Shown one piece after another: positions 6,826 through 14,564 of a DNA stretch of 64,000 nt (position 1 is its first letter; each line of letters opens with the position of its first letter). Origin of the DNA: Lachnospiraceae bacterium UBA938. Lineage in GTDB: Bacteria > Bacillota > Clostridia > Lachnospirales > Lachnospiraceae. The notes under the pieces are model-generated. The model saw nothing but the letters and a program-made list of their open reading frames with translations. It ran no database searches and was not told where the DNA came from. The DNA is taken from contig DBDG01000070.1 in NCBI GenBank assembly GCA_002293475.1, forward strand, positions 1-64,000, written 5' to 3'. The position numbers and the translations under genes were made by a program.

Positions 6826-7755
6826 TCAGGACTTTTTATCGTAGGCTACATTTTTTCGGGAAGCTGACTTCTCGACAATGCGTATATTAGGTATGTTCTC
6901 TACAAACCTTACAAATTGAGAATAGCCGAAATCTTTGTGGTTAAACTCTGTAAACCGCTCATGTACTTTCTGTCCCAGCTTTGCCAGGTCAACATCGGTT
7001 TTCTTTACTACAGAAACAATATAATTTTCCACTTCGTCCCGAGCATAACCTTGTTTTTTCCTTTCTACATAAACAGAAGTATTTTCCGTCCTGACCTCAA
7101 ATTCCTTCATGTCTTTCACAAAGGTAGTCATGGAGTTATAGCCGTAATTTCTTTCGTCAAAATCGGTGTATATCCTTTGCAGCTGGCTTTTGATTCCGCC
7201 TAGTCCGGCACGTTCTCCGTTGTTTTCGCACTGCTGGACGATTTCCAGGATGATTTTCTTGATTTCGTCCAAAGCAATGATGGTATAATTCTCCGTGGCA
7301 CTTTCCGAGCTTTCACCGAATAATTTTTCCAGGTTCTTATATTCGGTACAGGCCGCTTTTAACGCTTTGGATGCATCGCTTTTACCCATTCCGATTACCA
7401 GCATGCCGCCCTCGCGCAGGCGGTTGACAAGTCTTGTAAAATCACTGTCGGAAGAAACGATGCAGAACCCGTCTACGTTCCCTTCATAAAGGATGTCCAT
7501 CACGTCGATAACCAGCATAATATCCGCGGCATTTTTAACTTTAGAGTACCGGGGCTGCTGGATCGGCACTATGGCATATTCCATTGCCTTGTCGTTCCAG
7601 CTCTTGAGGCTGCTGTCAGTAAAATCCCCATACATTCGTTTGTAAGTAACAATGCCATATTCCCGGAGCTCTTTCAGTATGTCATCAAGATACTTCACAC
7701 TGGTATTCTCCGCATCAATAACCAGCGCGATTTTTTTGTCCATATTTTTTTCCAT
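6826..7755 (-). CDS. NYN-domain (PIN-like) protein with tandem OST-HTH/LOTUS domains
   Basis: A protein of about 309 aa. The N-terminal NYN/LabA-type domain (residues about 5-140) carries the acidic motifs IDAENTS, ADIMLVIDVMD and VSSDSDFTRLV expected of PIN-like nucleases. The C-terminal half has two OST-HTH/LOTUS-like modules (about 155-225 and 232-300; each with a G-Y-x-x-M/F motif such as FDERNYGYNSM and FNHKDFGYSQF). The family is thought to act on RNA. I chose the ATG at 7755 (GGGAG 5 nt upstream); the ATG at 7779 is the alternative. It is divergently transcribed from the radical SAM gene at 7936. Confidence 0.88.
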   Translation of the reverse strand: MEKNMDKKIALVIDAENTSVKYLDDILKELREYGIVTYKRMYGDFTDSSLKSWNDKAMEYAIVPIQQPRYSKVKNAADIMLVIDVMDILYEGNVDGFCIVSSDSDFTRLVNRLREGGMLVIGMGKSDASKALKAACTEYKNLEKLFGESSESATENYTIIALDEIKKIILEIVQQCENNGERAGLGGIKSQLQRIYTDFDERNYGYNSMTTFVKDMKEFEVRTENTSVYVERKKQGYARDEVENYIVSVVKKTDVDLAKLGQKVHERFTEFNHKDFGYSQFVRFVENIPNIRIVEKSASRKNVAYDKKS

Positions 7756-7798
7756 CACGGCTCCCATCCGCACATTCATGTGCTCTCTTCATTTCCCA

Positions 7799-7827
7799 AT
7801 TATAGCAAACTATCATCAAAAACACAA
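7799..7827 (-). promoter_or_regulatory. Probable promoter of the NYN/LOTUS gene
   Basis: Minus strand: TTGTGT (7822-7827), 17-bp spacer, perfect TATAAT (7799-7804). Transcription would start near 7792. Confidence 0.55.
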
Positions 7828-7935
7828 AAATAATATGAAGCTGACTTTATCAAGCTGCCTTTAACTAGTATTTATCATTATCAGCGCATGAAACAAATAA
7901 TAATTCCCATACTATAAATAAGGAGGATTGTTCTG

Positions 7936-9045
7936 GTGAGTGATCTGAAGATGCTGAAAAAAATATATGATCGCTTGGGAAATGATTTTGTACGGAGCAA
8001 GGTCTTGTCTTCGGCAGAACTGTTTGGGGTGCGCAAGGATGTCTTGCGGATGGATACCAACAATTACTGTAATATCCGGTGTATAATGTGTAACCGTGAC
8101 CATACCGCCGGCGAAAAACATTTTATGCCCTTGGAAAATTATACTGCCATCATCGACAAATTCGCGCCAAAACTCCGCAATCTTTACCTTTCATGTGCCT
8201 GCGAGCCATTGGCAACCCCCCATTTTGCCGAATACCTAAAATATGCCAAGTTAAAAGGAATCCCCCATGTATCCTTTTGCACCAATGCCCTGCTGCTTAA
8301 TCAAGATATTATCGCCGCGGCTGTAGATCACAATGTCAATGAAATAATTGTTTCTTTTAACGGTTTTAACCGGGCGGATTACAACCGCATAATGTCCGGT
8401 TCGGATTTTGATAAGGTATGTGACAACATTAAATCATTCAATCAATATAAAGCATCTAATCAAAAAGAAGCTGTCCGGAACCGCAAGCCTTTGCTTCGTC
8501 TTAACACAGTGCTGCTTAAAGCTAATCTTTCCCAGCCGGAAGCATTGATTGCCTTTGTTCGGGAAAACGATGTCAAGACCGTTCAGTTCCGGGATCTGAT
8601 TGCATTGGAAAATCAAAACAATCCTTGTGCCGTCAAAGCGGAACTGCTTACCGCGACTGACGTAAAATATCAAGAATTGCTGGAAAACGCCCGCTATATT
8701 GCTGATGCTCTTCGCTCTCATAATATTGAAGTCATCCTGCCGCTGTCTGTTTTAGACGGCCAGCCAGCCGCATCAGACCACAGCCGCCATGCCGTCTCAT
8801 CATCTCCTAAAGCAGCTTCGGCAGCAAGGCATACGTGTTCTGTCCCTTTTTTTTCTTATTGGATAGACTGGGAAGGCAATGTCCGGGTATGCGGATATGA
8901 TGAAAAGGGTATCATCGGCAATGCGCTTTCGGAGGACCCTGACCGGCTTAAGGAACAACGAAAATCATTCCAGAAACTGGCATTGCGCGGCGAGTGCAGC
9001 AGCGAACTTTGTACTATGAATATCAATACGTCATCTATCCTCTAA
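7936..9045 (+). CDS. Radical SAM protein with SPASM-like C-terminus
   Basis: A 369-aa enzyme. The SAM-cluster cysteines are C45-N-I-R-C49-I-M-C52, followed by a TIM-barrel-like region. A C-terminal cysteine set (TCSVPFFSYWIDWEGNVRVCGY, then CSSELC) resembles a SPASM or twitch domain binding extra Fe-S clusters. The start is GTG at 7936 with AGGAGG at 7921-7926. The substrate is unknown: there is no peptide precursor or maturation partner nearby, and the neighbours are a NYN protein and a WYL regulator. Its stop overlaps the convergent WYL gene by 4 bp. It may be a peptide- or carbohydrate-modifying enzyme; this is not decidable here. Confidence 0.85.
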   Translation: MSDLKMLKKIYDRLGNDFVRSKVLSSAELFGVRKDVLRMDTNNYCNIRCIMCNRDHTAGEKHFMPLENYTAIIDKFAPKLRNLYLSCACEPLATPHFAEYLKYAKLKGIPHVSFCTNALLLNQDIIAAAVDHNVNEIIVSFNGFNRADYNRIMSGSDFDKVCDNIKSFNQYKASNQKEAVRNRKPLLRLNTVLLKANLSQPEALIAFVRENDVKTVQFRDLIALENQNNPCAVKAELLTATDVKYQELLENARYIADALRSHNIEVILPLSVLDGQPAASDHSRHAVSSSPKAASAARHTCSVPFFSYWIDWEGNVRVCGYDEKGIIGNALSEDPDRLKEQRKSFQKLALRGECSSELCTMNINTSSIL

Positions 9046-10034
9046 TCCTCATATAAAGCAGCCAGTTCTTTGATGGTCTTTTTCATCTCTTCTGCCACGT
9101 CTTCCGGTGCCATTATCTTCGCCCCCCGCCCTAAGCCGATCACCCATGCTAAGAACTGACGGCTGACGGCAACCTTTACATGAACAATAAAATGGTTTTC
9201 ATCCACCGGGCGCAGATATACGTCTTGGCCAAAACGGTCGATCACTACCCCCGCCAAGTCATTGGCAAACCGGATCTTAACCGTCTGTTCTGTGCCATGA
9301 TACATCCCAAACATTTTCCGGGTATAGGCGGCCATGTTGAATTGTTCAAAATAGTCCCGCCCCTCCCGCTTTTCATCAGTCAGAGTCAGCTTCATCATCT
9401 TATCTACCCGGTAATGCTTAATAATCGCTGCGGCGCTATCGAAAGCTACCAGATAGTAGTTTTCATTGTCCCACGACAAGGCCCATGGACTGACTTCGTA
9501 AAGTTCACCGTTTTTTTTCATTTCCAGTTCCTTGCTCACGGTCCACTGGGTATATTGGAAACGGATCTTGATGTTACGGCTGATGGCATTATGAAGAATA
9601 TCGACATTATAATAGATGCTTTCATTCATCGTCTTAATGCGGTCAGCCACATAAACTTGCCTTTGCAGCTGTCTGGCCTCATGGATACTGGTCAGTCCTT
9701 CCAGCTTTTTGATTAACTGGGAGGATTTTTTGACAGTAATGAACTTGGAAGCCTGGACGGCATCCACAAGCAGTTTTAGCTCGGCCAGTTCAAACTGGCG
9801 TTCACCGATATGATACTCATAGCTTTTCCCTTTGGCTTCGCCGATGACATCAATGCCGTAATTGCGCAAAGCCTCGATGTCATCATATAGGCTTTTGCGT
9901 TCTGCATTGATATCATAGGCATTAAGGGCCGACTGGATTCCGTGCAGGGTAATGCTGTGGTTATCATCGGTCTGCTCGCTCAGTATTTTGATTAAGTACA
10001 GCAGTTTTAATTTCTGGTTGCTTGATTTTGCCAT
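9042..10034 (-). CDS. WYL-domain transcriptional regulator
   Basis: A 330-aa putative DNA-binding regulator. The N-terminal winged-helix region (about residues 5-70; ITLHGIQSALNAY, ERKSLYDDIEALRNYGIDV) is of the type found in WYL repressors. A WYL domain at about 140-230 includes the SPWALSWDNENYYLVAF core, and a C-terminal WCX-like extension follows. WYL proteins bind small ligands or nucleic acids and control many stress, defence and metabolic genes. It lies 12 bp after the flavodoxin gene, last in the minus-strand run from 14363, and its 3' end overlaps the convergent radical SAM gene. The target is unknown. Confidence 0.88.
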   Translation of the reverse strand: MAKSSNQKLKLLYLIKILSEQTDDNHSITLHGIQSALNAYDINAERKSLYDDIEALRNYGIDVIGEAKGKSYEYHIGERQFELAELKLLVDAVQASKFITVKKSSQLIKKLEGLTSIHEARQLQRQVYVADRIKTMNESIYYNVDILHNAISRNIKIRFQYTQWTVSKELEMKKNGELYEVSPWALSWDNENYYLVAFDSAAAIIKHYRVDKMMKLTLTDEKREGRDYFEQFNMAAYTRKMFGMYHGTEQTVKIRFANDLAGVVIDRFGQDVYLRPVDENHFIVHVKVAVSRQFLAWVIGLGRGAKIMAPEDVAEEMKKTIKELAALYED

Positions 10035-10045
10035 ATCGTCCTCGG

Positions 10046-10465
10046 TCAGCCGGCATCTTTGCCGGGTACCCGTATGTCTTCATATCCTTCCAGTACGCAG
10101 CCTTTGAGCTTTATGACTTTTTTCACACGCTCACGGCAGTTGCTTTGCCCACCGGCTGAATTCATCTTCACGGAGATTTTTTTCCCTTTGGGCAGCTGGG
10201 CAAACAGGCCGTTAACAGCGGGCGGCGGATTCCCTGCCCATATGGGTGACAAGATGATCAGCCGGTCGTAGGCAGCCGGATCCTTGTCTAATGCCTGTAT
10301 GGGCCAGGCTTTTCCCCTGATGGCGGCTAAACAGCCCAGCGGAAAAGCTTTTTTCCGGCGGACATCTTTTACTTCTGTGATATCGGCGGCTTCTTTGGCG
10401 GCCAGTTCGATGGCGGCCTCTTTCGTGTGTCCGGTGTAGGAATAGTAAATTACCAGTGTCTTCAT
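10046..10465 (-). CDS. Flavodoxin-like protein
   Basis: A 139-aa cytosolic FMN-binding electron carrier or oxidoreductase. The N-terminus MKTLVIYYSYTGHTKEAA contains the FMN phosphate loop (SYTGHT), and ILSPIWAGNPPPAVNGLF matches the second flavin loop. A longer frame begins at 10657, but its first 64 codons run through a tandem repeat and into mutM. The ATG at 10465 has AAGGAGG 9 nt upstream, so that is the real start. The gene is preceded by seven copies of an 11-bp repeat and followed closely by the WYL regulator. Confidence 0.88.
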   Translation of the reverse strand: MKTLVIYYSYTGHTKEAAIELAAKEAADITEVKDVRRKKAFPLGCLAAIRGKAWPIQALDKDPAAYDRLIILSPIWAGNPPPAVNGLFAQLPKGKKISVKMNSAGGQSNCRERVKKVIKLKGCVLEGYEDIRVPGKDAG

Positions 10466-10490
10466 ATATTGTAACCTCCTTTTTATTGTC

Positions 10491-10567
10491 GGCCTGTTGT
10501 TGGCCTGTTGTTTGCCTATTGTTGGCCTGTTGTTTGCCTGTTGTTGGCCTGTTGTTTGCCTGTTGTC
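10491..10567. repeat. Seven-copy 11-bp tandem repeat between mutM and flavodoxin
   Basis: Seven units of GGCCTGTTGTT or TGCCTGTTGTT (one has TGCCTATTGTT, the last ends in C) run without gaps. The two unit types alternate over most of the array, giving a 22-bp higher-order period. It fills the spacer between the mutM stop (10585) and the flavodoxin ribosome site. Confidence 0.9.
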
Positions 10568-10584
10568 AACTGACAGCTGCGGTC

Positions 10585-11388
10585 TTATTTCTGGCATATG
10601 GGGCAGAAATAGGTGCCACGGCCATGCACCGCTTTTTTGGTTATCTTGGCGCCACATATGGGGCAGAACTTCTGCATATGCACCTGCAGTTCATTTTGAA
10701 ACCGTCCGGATATCCCGTTCGCGTCAAAAGAATGGACAGTTGTGCCACCCTGCACGATGGCCGCATCCAATATTTCCATCGCTGCCTCCAGCATTTCCTG
10801 AGTGCGTTTTAGACTTATCCGGCTTCCCGGTGTCTCCGGATTTACTTTCATGCGGAAACAGATTTCATTGGCATAGATATTCCCGATTCCGGCGAGGATC
10901 GTCTGATCCAGCAACAGCGTTTTGACGGGCACGCTGCTTTTGTGGATTTTTTGATATATGTCCTCAGCTTTTGCCAGCCAAGGTTCCGGCCCTAAGTTGC
11001 ACAATGGTACATCATGGTAACAGGAATCCGCTTCTGTCAGCTTCATCCGCCCAAATTTACGGGTGTCATGATATCGCAGCTCCATTCCATCGCTTAAATG
11101 GAATGAGATATGTTCGTGTTTATTTATCTCTTGACCGATATTAACGATAAGATATTTTCCTTCCATCCGCAGATGTGAGATAAAGGCATTTTTATCCAAG
11201 AAAAATATCAGGTATTTCCCTACTCTGCCGATATCACGCACCGTTTGTCCCTTCAGCGTTTCGATGAACACCAAGGGATCTCCGTCAATGATCCTGTCGT
11301 AGCGTATGCTGATATCATGAATCTTCTTATCTAATATCTTATTCTTTAACGTTCGGCGGACGGTTTCCACTTCCGGCAATTCTGGCAT
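10585..11388 (-). CDS. mutM: Formamidopyrimidine-DNA glycosylase
   Basis: Excises oxidised purines such as 8-oxoguanine and cleaves the abasic site (base excision repair). The 267-aa length is typical. The N-terminus MPELPEVETVRRTL provides the catalytic Pro2 and Glu3. The conserved Lys lies in RVGKYLIFFL, a helix-two-turn-helix region is present (LLDQTILAGIGNIYANEICF), and a C-terminal zinc finger ends the protein (CPICGAKITK...CPIC). It sits in a minus-strand run after the transglutaminase gene (44 bp gap). A run-on into flavodoxin would cross the 11-bp repeat. It is functionally unrelated to its neighbours. Confidence 0.97.
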   Translation of the reverse strand: MPELPEVETVRRTLKNKILDKKIHDISIRYDRIIDGDPLVFIETLKGQTVRDIGRVGKYLIFFLDKNAFISHLRMEGKYLIVNIGQEINKHEHISFHLSDGMELRYHDTRKFGRMKLTEADSCYHDVPLCNLGPEPWLAKAEDIYQKIHKSSVPVKTLLLDQTILAGIGNIYANEICFRMKVNPETPGSRISLKRTQEMLEAAMEILDAAIVQGGTTVHSFDANGISGRFQNELQVHMQKFCPICGAKITKKAVHGRGTYFCPICQK

Positions 11389-11431
11389 GGCTATGCTCCT
11401 TATCTGTCATTCCTTTTTGTATGATAAACCA

Positions 11432-13105
11432 CTAGTATGTTAAAACTACCGTATGATACAGGAGAAACCGGCCGTCTTTAAGTTCTTCCGCTTCCACTGC
11501 CACCTCGATATAAACAGCACCCAGTTCTGATATCGCCTGATATGCATAGCCATCGGCAAAGCCCTCGTTATCATAGGCATCCAAGCAGGCATACAGCAGG
11601 TTGACATCGGCTATTACGTTCTGGAACTGAATGTTTCCGCCGCTTTGAACGATATGATCATAACAGTCTGTATAATATGCTCCCATATCGGTCAGTATAT
11701 CCTGCTCGGTAAAGCCGGCATCTTCCAAGGTGCGCATGGCAGTATCCTGAATCATATATGGGGTTATGTCTTGCGGGGTTACATCTTGCGGGGTTACGTC
11801 TTGCGGGGTTACGTCTTGCAGGGTTACGATGCCGCCGGTATTGTCAGGAGGATTGGCGTCTTGCCGGTCGGCTTCCAGACCCGCATACCGCGTACCGTTG
11901 CAGGCAGGCAGGTAAACGGAAAGTTCCTCACGGGCATGAGTCGCAGCAAAATCGGCATCTGTCTTGTTGAAATAATCATAGGTATTGGGCTCGGTATCGT
12001 CCCATGTCGTATCCACGTTATAGTAATCCCCGTCAAGTTTAACGATATTCCAAGCATGGTTCTCACCGGCAAACCCGGTACAGTAATAGCAGGGAATCCC
12101 TAACTGCTGAAGGAGATACTGGTAAGCCCGGGCATAGCCGGCACATACAGTCTGCTCTCCCACCATGGCGCTGTAAGCGTTCTGGTTTAACGGAGCCTGA
12201 AGGTTATATCTTACTTTATCAAGCAGGGCATCATGTACATATACTTCCTTTTGATAATCGTCGCCCAGGGTTCTTGCGCCGGCCAGGATTTCTTCCGCCT
12301 CATTTTCAAAGGCCGCTTTAGAAGCACTTAAGTCATTGGCCGTACGGTTAAAGGATAATCTTACTTCCACAAGAACACGGTCTTCTGCCATCGTCCCCCG
12401 GTAAGCTGATTCCAGCCAGAACAGTTCCGGATGATCATTGAATACTGCCATGTAGGCGGTCTTGAACTGAGACGGATCAACTGCTATCACGGGCGAAAAT
12501 ACAGCATTTCCGGCGGCACTGTTGGCATAAATCTGCCGGTACAGCTCCTGCAGGCCGCTGTCAAGCATCCAGTAATAAGGATACATTTCTTCGTCAAACG
12601 TAAGCCCTTCACCAGTTTCGCCATAACCGGCCAGTTCTTTGATCTGCTGTGCCTGTGTTTCGTCAACCTGTTCGGTTTCCTCTTCAACCGGTTTGTATCC
12701 GTTCCTTCCGGACACCTCCGCGGGAGTCTGTATATCGGTTTTTTCCGGCGGCACATAGTCGGACGGACGTAAGTCCGCCGGCCGGTTCGATTCGGAACCA
12801 TCCGGCAACAGATCGCCGGCTTCATCCTGGGATCCGGGCAGCGTGCCGTCAGACCCGGGCGATGTGGATGAAATAAGCGAGGACGTATTTTCTTCCGTGA
12901 GCCGGCTATTGTTAGCAGCGGCATAAGGGAAGGCCGCGATGGCCGCTTCAGAGGAATCCCGGCGGCCGGCATCTGTTTCGCCGGTCAGCAGGAACTCTGT
13001 GACTGAGACAGCCAGAACCGGATTGATAGAACATATCATAACAAACAGGCTTAGCAGCAACGCTAAGCCTGATATGACATATAATATCCTTCTGGCTATA
13101 TTCAT
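11432..13105 (-). CDS. Membrane-anchored transglutaminase-like protein
   Basis: A protein of about 557 aa. One N-terminal membrane segment (about residues 5-33) is followed by a low-complexity acidic and proline-rich region (about 45-150). The folded part contains a transglutaminase core at about 285-370, with catalytic Cys in VCAGYARAYQYL, His in GENHAWNIVKL and Asp in YYNVDTTWDD. Such proteins act on extracytoplasmic proteins or peptides, as peptidase or cross-linker. A Gln-Asp-Val-Thr-Pro repeat lies C-terminal to the core. I chose ATG 13105 because AGAGG is 8 nt upstream; the in-frame GTG at 13114 overlaps that site. It follows the HDOD gene by 28 bp. Confidence 0.85.
   Translation of the reverse strand: MNIARRILYVISGLALLLSLFVMICSINPVLAVSVTEFLLTGETDAGRRDSSEAAIAAFPYAAANNSRLTEENTSSLISSTSPGSDGTLPGSQDEAGDLLPDGSESNRPADLRPSDYVPPEKTDIQTPAEVSGRNGYKPVEEETEQVDETQAQQIKELAGYGETGEGLTFDEEMYPYYWMLDSGLQELYRQIYANSAAGNAVFSPVIAVDPSQFKTAYMAVFNDHPELFWLESAYRGTMAEDRVLVEVRLSFNRTANDLSASKAAFENEAEEILAGARTLGDDYQKEVYVHDALLDKVRYNLQAPLNQNAYSAMVGEQTVCAGYARAYQYLLQQLGIPCYYCTGFAGENHAWNIVKLDGDYYNVDTTWDDTEPNTYDYFNKTDADFAATHAREELSVYLPACNGTRYAGLEADRQDANPPDNTGGIVTLQDVTPQDVTPQDVTPQDITPYMIQDTAMRTLEDAGFTEQDILTDMGAYYTDCYDHIVQSGGNIQFQNVIADVNLLYACLDAYDNEGFADGYAYQAISELGAVYIEVAVEAEELKDGRFLLYHTVVLTY
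11761..11830. repeat. 15-bp coding tandem repeat in the transglutaminase gene
   Basis: Four 15-bp units (GGGTTACGTCTTGCG and close variants) plus a partial fifth occupy 11761 to about 11830. In the minus-strand frame each unit encodes one Val-Thr-Pro-Gln-Asp pentapeptide (one Ile-Thr-Pro variant). Frame is preserved, so copy number can vary without breaking the gene. Confidence 0.85.
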
Positions 13106-13133
13106 AAAAAACACCTCTTTATTGATCTGCGTC

Positions 13134-14363
13134 CTAAACTGTTCGGGAAATCAGGTTACTGTACCAGCTTAAGGAATCAACATAAGCCGCATGTAACTGA
13201 CTGAGACTGATATTGTGTATAATCATCAGCCGGGAGACTTCCTGCCATTCGGCCGCTTCATATTTAAGGATGAACTCAAATATCGGATAAAACTTTCCTT
13301 TCTGCCGCACCAGCGCATCGTGTACATCCTTGGAAACCTGCACAATCTTCAAGGCCTCTTCCATGCTGAGTTCCAGGATAACGTCTATAACCGAAAACAG
13401 CCCCATCAGGAAGAGTTCCGGCGCGTGGACCGCCATCTCAAAAGCCGGTGCGAGGTTTTCTAAGAACTTGGCCCGGATCAAGGAAAATCTAGTTATTTCA
13501 TTGGGTTTATCGGCATAAAGCTCTTTAGTCACCGCTGTATTGATCCATTTTTTCAGTTCCTTCTGTCCCAGCATCGCCGCGGCATGACGGATCGAAGTGA
13601 TCTCGGAATTGATGGCTCTGGTATTCACCATCTTTAACAGGGAGATGACCAAGGCTGTATCTTGGCCGATGATGTCGGCCGCATCCGCCAGCTCAAAATT
13701 ACTGCTGTTCACAATATTCAGCAGGCGGATGTAGTTTACCTTCAGCGGCGAGACGTCATGCTGCCCGCGGTTTAAAGGAAGACGGAAAAACTCGCCTTCA
13801 TACATGGCATAACCGCCGATCTTCTTGATCTCTTCATAACGGTCGCCGGTAGCAATGTTGCCGGCGATTAACTTCAGGTCAGGAAAAATCCTGTCAAAAT
13901 AAAACTTGACGTTCTGGAGGTTCACTTTTTTGTCGTCCAGAATAATATAGTCCATCAGTAGCAGAATCTGCTTGTAATGATCAAATTCCTGCAGGCTCAG
14001 CTTGCGGACCGCAATCTTGTACCCCATCTGCTTCAGTTCTTTGATACGGTCAATATACATATCCTGAGGCTTTACATGATTATCAATAAGCAGGATAAGC
14101 TTCTCCAGCGGGCCGTCATACTGTGATGAAATATCGGCAAAAATATTGACGTTGTTAAGGGGAACGAATAGCTCCTTACCGCCGGTCAGCGCATCAATAC
14201 CGATCTTCTGGATCAGGTCAAACGCGAGGATGTTCACGGCTCCGTCATTAAGTCCGGTACTCTGCAGGCTTGGTTCCAATAAATTGTTATTTTTCTGTGA
14301 AAAAAAAGAATATGCATTAACTGCCATGGAATCATCAAAAAAAGGCACCAGTGTAATCAGCAT
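13134..14363 (-). CDS. EAL-like/HDOD signalling protein (YuxH type)
   Basis: A 409-aa protein with an N-terminal region (about 1-195) related to EAL domains and a C-terminal HDOD domain (about 200-390; LADAADIIGQDTALVISLLKMVN, SIRHAAAMLG, LFLMGLFSVID). The EAL part lacks recognisable catalytic residues: there is no E-x-L signature and no DDFG motif, so it probably does not hydrolyse c-di-GMP. YuxH-type proteins have this order and are thought to be signalling or scaffold proteins. It is the first gene of a minus-strand run with the transglutaminase, mutM, flavodoxin and WYL genes. A promoter is visible upstream. Confidence 0.85.
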   Translation of the reverse strand: MLITLVPFFDDSMAVNAYSFFSQKNNNLLEPSLQSTGLNDGAVNILAFDLIQKIGIDALTGGKELFVPLNNVNIFADISSQYDGPLEKLILLIDNHVKPQDMYIDRIKELKQMGYKIAVRKLSLQEFDHYKQILLLMDYIILDDKKVNLQNVKFYFDRIFPDLKLIAGNIATGDRYEEIKKIGGYAMYEGEFFRLPLNRGQHDVSPLKVNYIRLLNIVNSSNFELADAADIIGQDTALVISLLKMVNTRAINSEITSIRHAAAMLGQKELKKWINTAVTKELYADKPNEITRFSLIRAKFLENLAPAFEMAVHAPELFLMGLFSVIDVILELSMEEALKIVQVSKDVHDALVRQKGKFYPIFEFILKYEAAEWQEVSRLMIIHNISLSQLHAAYVDSLSWYSNLISRTV

Positions 14364-14405
14364 AAATTACCCTCCCGGATGGTCTTATTATAGTTACCTG
14401 ATGCT

Positions 14406-14435
14406 ATTATAATATAAAACTACATCTATTAACAA
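14406..14435 (-). promoter_or_regulatory. Probable promoter of the HDOD-transglutaminase run
   Basis: Minus strand: TTGTTA (14430-14435), 18-bp spacer, perfect TATAAT (14406-14411), giving a leader of about 37 nt before ATG 14363. Confidence 0.55.
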
Positions 14436-14443
14436 TCTATTTT

Positions 14444-14564
14444 TTAACTTTGGATAATTTTTGTATATAATTTCTGGACCAGACTTTCTTTCAGGTACTG
14501 GCTTTCAAACAGCAGGATCTTTAATTCTGCCACACTTAAGCAGCCTTACCTCTTTTTTTGTTGA
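14444..14564 (-). pseudogene. Possible frameshifted Spo0E-like phosphatase remnant
   Basis: Two minus-strand frames joined by a one-base shift near 14500 read KCGRIKDPAV and then FESQYLKESLVQKLYTKI. Together they resemble the second half of short clostridial Spo0E-type aspartyl-phosphate phosphatases (pattern: G-x-I-K-D-P-x-V, then S-Q-x-L-D). The Asp of the SQELD signature would be Lys here, there is no start codon, and the 5' part overlaps the end of the MFS gene. This is weak, recognition-only evidence; chance is possible. Confidence 0.25.

Noticed and set aside
10466..10657. N-terminal extension of the flavodoxin frame (65 codons)
   Set aside because: It reads through an 11-bp repeat and into mutM, while a strong ribosome site serves ATG 10465.
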